Positions 6,356 through 11,227 of a stretch of DNA of 11,227 bases are shown here, piece after piece. The DNA is taken from NCBI GenBank assembly GCA_023249815.1, contig JAHFBX010000057.1, forward strand, positions 1 through 11,227. Reading direction: 5' to 3'. The notes beneath the pieces were generated by a model. The model was given only the letters and a program-made list of their open reading frames with translations. It had not been told where the DNA came from and ran no database searches. Origin of the DNA: Candidatus Eiseniibacteriota bacterium. GTDB lineage: Bacteria > Eisenbacteria > RBG-16-71-46. Within the stretch, counting starts at the first letter, position 1, and every line of letters starts with the position of its first letter. Both the position numbers and the translations under genes were made by a program.

Positions 6356-6906
6356 GGTGACGCCGTCCCGCGCTTGAAGAGCATGCGCGCGAGCTTCAGT
6401 TCGACTTCCACGCCGCCCTTTGGAAGTGGCGCGAGCGACAGTCCCTCGATGCGATAGAACGTACCCTCGAGTGCGAGCTGGTCGAGCACGTGGACGACCT
6501 GTTCGTAGCGGCCCTGCAACCGCAGCTCGGCTCTCACCTCCACCGTGGTCGCGGTCTGGGTGGCGGAGCCGGGCTGCGAAGCCGCGACGTCGAGACCCGA
6601 GGCGACCGCAGCCTCGGAGACGCGCCGGACCAGGTCGGTGGCGAAGAAGCCGGACTGGCTCAGGCGTTCGGCGTCCTCGAGGCTGACGGAGTTCTCGAGG
6701 AACAGGTGCGTGACGCGAGGCGGCAGCGGGGCCGCCGCGAGCCGCGGATCGAGTGACGCGCCGATCTCCCCGGCCGCGATGAGAAGCTTGCGATAGCGCG
6801 CGGTGAGCGGGGCGAATCCGATCGACTGTGCGAGCCACAGACCCGCGGCCAGGAGCAGCGCCAGGAGCGAGACCCAGTATTGCTGGAGCCAAGCCGGAGT
6901 GTTCAT
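6352..6906 (-). CDS. pilO: Inner-membrane alignment protein PilO (GspM-like)
   Basis: 184 residues. ATG 6906 overlaps the pilN stop as ATGA, with GGAG about 5 nt upstream inside pilN. A single transmembrane helix lies at about 11-28 (WVSLLALLLAAGLWLA), followed by a short periplasmic helix (33-50) and an alpha/beta domain. That domain has VEVRAELRLQGRYEQVVHVLDQL (about 122-144) and FYRIEGLSLAPLPKGGVEVELKLA (150-173), resembling the ferredoxin-like fold of PilO/GspM. Family knowledge: PilO pairs with PilN in the periplasm and connects PilM to PilP and the secretin. Primary-sequence conservation is low in this family, so the call leans on topology, size and its place between pilN and pilP. Confidence 0.82.
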   Translation of the reverse strand: MNTPAWLQQYWVSLLALLLAAGLWLAQSIGFAPLTARYRKLLIAAGEIGASLDPRLAAAPLPPRVTHLFLENSVSLEDAERLSQSGFFATDLVRRVSEAAVASGLDVAASQPGSATQTATTVEVRAELRLQGRYEQVVHVLDQLALEGTFYRIEGLSLAPLPKGGVEVELKLARMLFKRGTASP

Positions 6907-7472
6907 CGGCACTCCAGCTCGAACTCGGCGTCTGGACTGTCCTCGCGCGAGCGCGTCGACACCAGGCGAACACTCTTGAACCGAGACGCGAACACGGAGT
7001 CGCGTGACACGATCGCCACGAAGTCGGTGACGCCCGCCATGCGGTCGCGCCGGGCGTCCACTCGCAGCAAGCCGTGCAGGAGCAGTTCGCGCGCTCCGCC
7101 GGAGACGCCATCGGGATTGAACTGAAGGCCCGTGAGGCGCGCGCCCTCCGGCATGAGCTGCGGTAGGCGCGCGAGCAGGTCCCGCCAGCGGGCCAGGTCG
7201 GAGACCCAGGGTTCCGCGAGCGAGGCCTCCGCCGGGGGCGGAGTCCACGGCGCGCCTCCGAGGTGGAGCGCGCGCTGCCGCGCGAGTTGGCGATCGAGGT
7301 TCCGCGTGCGTGTGCGGAGCTCTGAGAAGTTGAGGAAATAGAGTCCGAGCAGCACTGCGAGCAGGCCGAAGTACCCGAGCCGGACGCCGAGGCCCAACGC
7401 GCGTCGGCGCGAATCGGCGCGCTCGCGCCGAAAGTCCTCGCGGCGGAAGTTCACCTGGAATGGGGTGTTCAC
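6903..7472 (-). CDS. pilN: Inner-membrane alignment protein PilN (GspL C-terminal-like)
   Basis: 189 residues from GTG 7472, overlapping the pilM stop as GTGA. The short cytoplasmic N-terminus MNTPFQVNFRRED holds a version of the INL motif that docks into PilM (here V7-N8-F9). A strongly basic stretch follows (RREDFRRERADSRRR), then one transmembrane helix at about 31-49, a likely coiled coil at about 50-70 (LRTRTRNLDRQLARQR), and a periplasmic alpha/beta domain (about 110-188, with LTGLQFNPDG and LLLHGLLRV). Length and topology fit PilN. With PilM upstream and PilO downstream, it would form the platform that transmits assembly signals across the inner membrane. Confidence 0.87.
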   Translation of the reverse strand: MNTPFQVNFRREDFRRERADSRRRALGLGVRLGYFGLLAVLLGLYFLNFSELRTRTRNLDRQLARQRALHLGGAPWTPPPAEASLAEPWVSDLARWRDLLARLPQLMPEGARLTGLQFNPDGVSGGARELLLHGLLRVDARRDRMAGVTDFVAIVSRDSVFASRFKSVRLVSTRSREDSPDAEFELECR

Positions 7473-8503
7473 GCGGCTCTCAACGCGAGGCCGTACGCCT
7501 GGACGAACTGCGGCCCGCCGCCCGTGGGATGAACGCCGCGCTCGAGCGCGTCCATCGGCGAGAACAACGAGGTCGGGAACCCGAGCGACTCGCCGAGCCG
7601 CTCGACGAGCCCCGCCAGACGCGTGGTGCCGCCGCAGACGCGAAGCGTCATCCGCTCGGGAACCTGCGCGAGCGTGCCGTAGAATGCGAGAGAACGGCGA
7701 ACCTCGCCCGCCAGCTCGTCCACGGTGCGGCGCGCCGCTTCAGCCTCGGCACCGGATTGCGACAGCGACGCGCCGGCGTCGAGTTTCCAGGCGTCGGCGC
7801 GATCGAGCGCGCCGCCCAGGGCGCCCGCCACCGCCTGCGTGAGCCGGGCGCCACCCCACTCGAGCCGCCGCGCGAAGAACGGCTGCGTGGGCTGACGGAG
7901 CGTGAGCCAAGACCCCTGGTGTCCGAGGTCGAGCAGCAAGAGGGCCTCGGCCGCCGGTGAATCGTCACGCGACGCGTGTTCAAGTGCATTCGCGAGCGCC
8001 AATGGCGACGCGTCCACGATGTCCGCCTCCACGTTCAGCTCGCGGAGCGGGGCGAGGGCCCGGTCCAGCCGCTGTTGCGTCACCGCTGCGAGCAGCACCT
8101 CGAGCCGTCGATCCGTGGTGTTGCGAGCGAGCACCTGGTGGTCGAGCACCATGCTCTGGACGTCGAATGGCACATGCTTGCGCGCCTCGAACCGCAGCGC
8201 GTTCGGGATCTCCGATTCGTCCATGAGCGGCAGGCTCAACTGCTTCACGATGACGTCGGGCCCGGAGACGCCCACCGAGATGCCACGAAACTCGCGTCGG
8301 CCCAGGTCCACGCGCGTCATGCACTCGTCGATGAGTCCGGCGATCACGTCTGCGGGAGGTCCGTCCTCGCTGCCGAGCGAGCGCGGCACGATCGCCTCGG
8401 CGCCGCGCCAGCCGCGACCGCCGGGGGAGAGCGCGAACAGCTTCACGCTGTAGGAGCCGATGTCGAGGCCCGCCCAGGGGCGTGCACCTATCCAGCGCTT
8501 CAT
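7469..8503 (-). CDS. pilM: Actin-like ATPase PilM, cytoplasmic pilus platform
   Basis: 344 residues, typical for PilM. The actin-fold phosphate-1 motif GLDIGSYSVKLFAL (12-25) is intact. The second half includes LLLLDLGHQGSWLTL (the phosphate-2-like loop) and LRVCGGTTRLAGLVERL (the adenosine-motif region). The FEARKHVPFD segment after SEIPNALR is a strong PilM signature. Family knowledge: PilM binds ATP in the cytoplasm and grips the N-terminus of PilN, equivalent to the cytoplasmic part of GspL. ATG 8503 lies 10 nt after the pilX stop, with a weak upstream GGTGAAG. The frame is open upstream to 8692, but that part lies inside pilX in another frame. No transmembrane helix is seen. Confidence 0.94.
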   Translation of the reverse strand: MKRWIGARPWAGLDIGSYSVKLFALSPGGRGWRGAEAIVPRSLGSEDGPPADVIAGLIDECMTRVDLGRREFRGISVGVSGPDVIVKQLSLPLMDESEIPNALRFEARKHVPFDVQSMVLDHQVLARNTTDRRLEVLLAAVTQQRLDRALAPLRELNVEADIVDASPLALANALEHASRDDSPAAEALLLLDLGHQGSWLTLRQPTQPFFARRLEWGGARLTQAVAGALGGALDRADAWKLDAGASLSQSGAEAEAARRTVDELAGEVRRSLAFYGTLAQVPERMTLRVCGGTTRLAGLVERLGESLGFPTSLFSPMDALERGVHPTGGGPQFVQAYGLALRAA

Positions 8504-8513
8504 CGCGGGCACT

Positions 8514-9812
8514 TCACCGGGAGGTGGTCTCGAGCCAGTACCCGCGTGCGGCGATGAACGATGCCGAGCTGCCGCCGACGACCGGCGGGAGCGCGCCCTG
8601 TGACAAGAGCTGGATTCCAAGCGGATCCATGGAGGATGCCAGGTACCAAATCTGGTAGTCCTCATCGGGGTCCGGCCCGCCCAATTCAACATTGCCCTCC
8701 GTCACGATGCTCAGGCCGCGCGCGTCCCGCGCGTACGACGAGCCGTGCAGATAGGTGATCGCGATGTCCCCCTGGCTCACCAGGTAGACCCGCGTGTCGC
8801 TGTCGACGATCTTGAGCCCGCCCTGGAACCAGATCGCGCGGTTCTCATTCCCCGGGTTCTGGCCATTCGCCTTGGCCACGATGATGAGCGTGGCATCGTC
8901 CGTCCCCTCGCGCAGCACCTCGACGCGGTGGCGGAAGCACACACCCTCGGGCACCACCCAGACGACCGTGCCGCGCACCTCGATGTCCATGGTCGGGTAC
9001 GAGTAGAACGTGAAATCTTCGTACTCCTGCTCCTCGCGAGTGTCCTCGTCCGTGGGGGAGGGCGGGCTCTTGAAGAACTTCGGGGCCGAACCGTAGTTGA
9101 AGAACTTCATCGTGTACTGACTGCCGTAGTCGAACTCCACGCTCGGCTGCGGCAGCGAGCCGGTCAGCTTCGCATCCACGAACGCGTCAGCGAGCGGTGT
9201 GGGCGTCGGCGTGATCTCGAGCGGACGCCCCGAGAGCCACGTGACCTGTCGCGTCCACGCCGTGTCCGAGGCGGATCGCACGTACTGCCAGACCCGGCCG
9301 CTCATCCGGAAGATGCTCGGATCCGTGGAGTTGTTCGTGAGGTAGCGGATGTTCCCGCCCGCGCTGATGAGCCGCTGGTAGGGATTCACGTCGGAGGACG
9401 GAACGAACTTGGCTTCGACCGTGCGCTCGGAGCCGCCGCTCCTCGCGGTGACCACGATGACCAGCGTGCTGTCCCACTGCACGGGTCCCTGTGACAGCGT
9501 GTCGTTCGCGTTTCCGCTCTGCCACTGGTAGGCGAGCGCGCTGGTGATGCAGAACTGGCCCACGACGAGCTGGGCGTTCTCGAGGCGCTGTGGGTAACGC
9601 GACTGGAGCAGTCCCTTCACCAGCTCCATGCCGCTCTCGCAATTCTGAAGCGCCTGCTCGTGCGTGGCAGACGCGCCGAAGAACTGCGACTCGTAGCTGG
9701 ACAGCGCGAACAGGGACAGCCCGAGGATGGTGAGCACGAGCATGAACGTGATCACGCCCACGAGGATGAATCCGCGTTCGTCCGGGGCGGCGGGCCGCGC
9801 GGGCGTGGCCAT
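8514..9812 (-). CDS. pilX: PilX-like minor pilin with large C-terminal domain
   Basis: 432 residues, much longer than typical PilX (about 170-200). The start is ATG 9812, overlapping the pilW stop by 1 nt (TGATG), with only a weak AAGAA upstream. The class III leader of 14 residues ends DERG before FILVGVITFMLVLTILGL, so cleavage is after Gly14. The residue at mature position 5 is Gly, not Glu, as in the GspK/PilX tip type. Residues 40-70 are helical with Cys58. Further on are NPYQRLISAGGNIRYL, a Thr/Pro run TPTPTP (201-206), and an acidic stretch (PSPTDEDTREEQEYEDF). A strand-rich C-terminus (about 275-425) contains YLVSQGDIAITYL and LSIVTEGNVELGG, resembling the beta-helix-like (DUF7305-type) domains appended to some PilX proteins. 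It probably caps or initiates the fibre with PilV and PilW. Confidence 0.75.
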   Translation of the reverse strand: MATPARPAAPDERGFILVGVITFMLVLTILGLSLFALSSYESQFFGASATHEQALQNCESGMELVKGLLQSRYPQRLENAQLVVGQFCITSALAYQWQSGNANDTLSQGPVQWDSTLVIVVTARSGGSERTVEAKFVPSSDVNPYQRLISAGGNIRYLTNNSTDPSIFRMSGRVWQYVRSASDTAWTRQVTWLSGRPLEITPTPTPLADAFVDAKLTGSLPQPSVEFDYGSQYTMKFFNYGSAPKFFKSPPSPTDEDTREEQEYEDFTFYSYPTMDIEVRGTVVWVVPEGVCFRHRVEVLREGTDDATLIIVAKANGQNPGNENRAIWFQGGLKIVDSDTRVYLVSQGDIAITYLHGSSYARDARGLSIVTEGNVELGGPDPDEDYQIWYLASSMDPLGIQLLSQGALPPVVGGSSASFIAARGYWLETTSR

Positions 9813-10312
9813 CAGTTCTTGAACACCGCGAAAGCGCTCATCTCCACGCCTTCGCCGTTCCCCGACTGCAGGCGCATGTCCACGCGCACATTGTAGTCGG
9901 TGGTGATGAACTGCAGACGCTCCGCGCGTGACACCCCCATGGGGCCCGAGCCAGCGCCGCCCACGCTGGTGCCGGCGTAGATGAGCGAGTCCGCGGAGTT
10001 CCACCAGAAATAGTAATAGGGCGTGGCGGCGTTCGCGCTACGAAACAGCGCCAGCTGATGGTGCAGCGAGTCCGGCGCCGCCGTGGTCTGGGCGCGGCCA
10101 GACTTGCGCACGCTGTCGCGAATCGCGGACGCCACGAGCGAGGCCTCGCGTTGCGTGATCACCTGCGTGGAGCTGTCCAGCCACACGCCCTGGCTCGACA
10201 GGTAGAAGCCCACGATACCGGCCATGATGAGCGTACCGATCACCATGACGACCACGACCTCGGTGAGCGTCAAGCCGCGCGAACCTTGGAGCGGGCAGGT
10301 CAGGGAAGCCAC
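9812..10312 (-). CDS. pilW: PilW/GspJ-like minor pilin
   Basis: 166 residues from GTG 10312, chosen for GGAG (10318-10321) 5 nt upstream; it overlaps the end of pilV by 13 nt. The leader MASLTCPLQGSRG is cleaved before LTLTEVVVVMVIGTLIM, giving Leu at mature position 1 (not Phe) and the conserved Glu at position 5. The hydrophobic helix runs to about residue 36 and continues as a polar helix with ITQREASLVASAIRDSVRKSG. The rest is a small beta domain with aromatic residues (PYYYFWWNSADSLIY). The arrangement after pilV and before pilX is the standard pilVWX order. Role: minor pilin of the initiation or tip complex, processed by PilD. The symbol is by order and shape. Confidence 0.75.
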   Translation of the reverse strand: MASLTCPLQGSRGLTLTEVVVVMVIGTLIMAGIVGFYLSSQGVWLDSSTQVITQREASLVASAIRDSVRKSGRAQTTAAPDSLHHQLALFRSANAATPYYYFWWNSADSLIYAGTSVGGAGSGPMGVSRAERLQFITTDYNVRVDMRLQSGNGEGVEMSAFAVFKN

Positions 10313-10698
10313 AGCCGCTCCAACGTGACCGAGTCCGGCTGCGCGTGCTGCTGCCAGCGGACCGTCACTCGCACGCGCTTCAGATTCATGGTGCCCGGCA
10401 GGTGAGGTTCGTCATACGCGGTGACATACCAGTTCTGGCTGCCGCGCTGCACGCCTTCGTAGCGGAACGGGATGAGAGGCGCCACGTAGCCCACGGCGAG
10501 CACGGGGTCCGTCGCGGGCACCTGGCTGAGCGCTTCGAGCTGGTTCTCGGCCTCGCTCAATGCCGCGCGCGCGAGCTCGTAGCGGTTCACGAGCGAACGG
10601 CCAACGCCGAACGAGTAGGCGAGCCCGAGCACGGCGATCACCGAGATGGTCGCCGCGGTGAGCGCCTCCATGAGCGAAAAGCCACGTTCGTTCAACAT
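10300..10698 (-). CDS. pilV: PilV/GspI-like minor pilin
   Basis: 132 residues from ATG 10698, chosen because it gives a compact leader MLNERG before FSLMEALTAATISVIAVLGL, with Glu at mature position 5. The Shine-Dalgarno is weak (GACGGGG). The frame is open to a TTG at 10797, which would add a 33-residue Arg/Pro-rich extension overlapping the pilin stop; I regard that as unlikely. The helix continues as RSLVNRYELARAALSEAENQLEALSQVP, followed by a short beta domain with QNWYVTAYDEPHLPG and RVRVTVRWQQH. Size and the AxxEAEN-Q-type helix fit PilV/GspI. The gene is separated from the pilin by 83 bp carrying hairpins, and it overlaps pilW. It is a PilD substrate. Confidence 0.77.
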   Translation of the reverse strand: MLNERGFSLMEALTAATISVIAVLGLAYSFGVGRSLVNRYELARAALSEAENQLEALSQVPATDPVLAVGYVAPLIPFRYEGVQRGSQNWYVTAYDEPHLPGTMNLKRVRVTVRWQQHAQPDSVTLERLWLP

Positions 10699-10712
10699 GC
10701 TGGCCCCGTCCC

Positions 10713-10740
10713 GGCGCGAGGGCGCGCCGCGGGGCGGCGC
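10713..10740. other. Two overlapping GC-rich hairpins between the pilin gene and pilV
   Basis: Within the 83-bp gap (10699-10781) a 6-bp perfect stem (10713-10718 with 10723-10728, 4-nt loop) and a 7-bp perfect stem (10724-10730 with 10734-10740, 3-nt loop) share bases 10724-10728, so only one can form fully at a time. No U-tract follows on the minus strand, which argues against simple termination. They could stabilise the 3' end of the pilin message or lower expression of the downstream minor pilins. In DNA this GC-rich, chance hairpins are common. Confidence 0.4.
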
Positions 10741-10781
10741 TCGCCGGGTGTTGCGAGCGGAAGGTGAGGAGGGGTCGGTCG

Positions 10782-11189
10782 TCAGTTCTCCTGCCAATCC
10801 GGTTGACTGGTGCGCGAGTACACCAGCTGCACCCTCCGGCCGTCGGTGGGCCCGCCCGCCTTGCCGTTCGCCACCACGGTGAAGCCCGTCGGATCGGCGT
10901 TGGTCACGACGATGCTCCAGTTGTTGAGCGCGTCGGTGAGGTCGCAGTTCAACTTCTGGTCGCCGGGCTTGGGATTCGGCACGAAGGTGTCCGGTGTGTA
11001 CTCTCCGTGCACTTGGAAGTAGGTCTGTTCCGCTGTGATCACGGCGCCGATCGCGCCCTTCGCCTCGGTGCGCTGCGCGTCCTTCACATAGTTCACGTAG
11101 AGCGGCACCGCCACCGCGGCCAGGATCGCCACGATCACGATGACCACCATCAATTCCATAAGCGTGAAGCCCCTCGAGTTCCGCTTCAT
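10782..11189 (-). CDS. Type IV pilin (PilA/PilE-like, GspG-like)
   Basis: 135 residues. ATG 11189 has a perfect AGGAGG (11199-11204) 9 nt upstream; a longer frame from GTG 11222 would place this ribosome site inside the gene. The leader MKRNSRG is cleaved before FTLMELMVVIVIVAILAAVA, with Phe1 and Glu5 intact, giving a 128-residue mature pilin. The amphipathic helix continues as YVNYVKDAQRTEAKGAIGAVITAEQTYFQVHGEYT (30-64), a typical pilin core. The globular domain has a single Cys82 (NCDLTD), so no disulfide-bonded D-loop is possible within one subunit. It is the first visible gene of the operon with the strongest ribosome site, consistent with a major pilin. However, its place before pilVWX also fits a FimU/PilE-type minor pilin, so I give no symbol. 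Confidence 0.88.
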   Translation of the reverse strand: MKRNSRGFTLMELMVVIVIVAILAAVAVPLYVNYVKDAQRTEAKGAIGAVITAEQTYFQVHGEYTPDTFVPNPKPGDQKLNCDLTDALNNWSIVVTNADPTGFTVVANGKAGGPTDGRRVQLVYSRTSQPDWQEN

Positions 11190-11198
11190 GATCATCAC

Positions 11199-11204
11199 CC
11201 TCCT
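11199..11204 (-). promoter_or_regulatory. Strong Shine-Dalgarno of the pilin gene
   Basis: A perfect AGGAGG on the minus strand lies 9 nt before ATG 11189, the strongest ribosome site in the window. The 38 bases between the start and the window edge are too few to judge the promoter. Confidence 0.7.
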
Positions 11205-11227
11205 CGCGTTTGGTCCGTTCACTCGCG

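Noticed and set aside
8745..9494. Plus-strand open frame of 249 codons opposite pilX
   Set aside because: Antisense shadow of a GC-rich gene; no recognisable motif, signal or helix pattern.
10699..10797. Longer PilV start giving a 39-residue leader
   Set aside because: The extension is Arg/Pro-rich, lacks a good Shine-Dalgarno and would overlap the pilin stop. The ATG at 10698 gives a typical 6-residue leader.
11190..11222. Longer pilin start at GTG 11222
   Set aside because: It would place the perfect AGGAGG inside the coding region; ATG 11189 is correctly spaced from it.
1..11227. CRISPR array, tRNA/rRNA, insertion sequence or attachment sites
   Set aside because: No regularly spaced repeats, no tRNA-like cloverleaf or CCA-ended gene, no transposase motifs and no flanking direct repeats were seen on either strand.

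Overview
This GC-rich window, which has no RNA genes or mobile elements that I can see, is chromosomal-looking DNA. It is dominated by a minus-strand gene cluster for a type IV pilus or type IV pilus/type II secretion-like machine. Coding is dense, with many 4-nt start/stop overlaps and Shine-Dalgarno-led GTG and TTG starts. The combination of a Tricorn-like S41 peptidase, a TatT/DctP pair and a pilin-to-secretin operon suggests a Gram-negative, high-GC environmental bacterium. Candidatus Eisenbacteria, Myxococcota or Acidobacteriota-like lineages are my guess. This is inference from gene content only, and the lineage is not proven.

Layout from left to right. Positions 1-372 (minus) hold the N-terminal 124 residues of a secreted Tricorn/S41-type peptidase. 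Positions 373-553 are a divergent intergenic region with two perfect hairpins. Positions 554-1135 (plus) encode an unrecognised four-helix membrane protein. A perfect 12-bp stem at 1152-1180 separates it from the convergent dctP. Positions 1210-3239 (minus) hold a two-gene unit: the TatT-like lipoprotein and, overlapping it by ATGA, the periplasmic TRAP solute-binding protein. No TRAP permease genes follow. Positions 3369-4142 (minus) encode the prepilin peptidase PilD. Positions 4240-4560 (plus) encode a small DUF5658-like membrane protein, divergent from pilD and convergent with pilQ.

Positions 4576-11189 (minus), transcribed right to left, form the pilus operon: a major-type pilin, PilV-, PilW- and PilX-like minor pilins, PilM, PilN, PilO, a PilP/GspC-like protein and a short PilQ secretin. 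Together these supply the fibre subunit, a probable tip-initiation complex of minor pilins, the inner-membrane alignment platform (PilM-N-O), a periplasmic connector (PilP) and the outer-membrane gate (PilQ). PilD, two genes downstream, would cleave the leaders of all four prepilins. The assembly and retraction ATPases (PilB/PilT), the platform protein PilC and the adhesin PilY1 are not in the window. The gene order matches the order of T2SS subunits G/H-I-J-K-L-M, then C, D and O.

I find no evidence of a wholly new system. The points most worth a second look are the permease-less TatT/DctP pair, the oversized Glu5-lacking PilX-like pilin with a beta-rich C-terminus, the T4P/T2SS hybrid character of the operon, and the overlapping hairpins just after the pilin gene.
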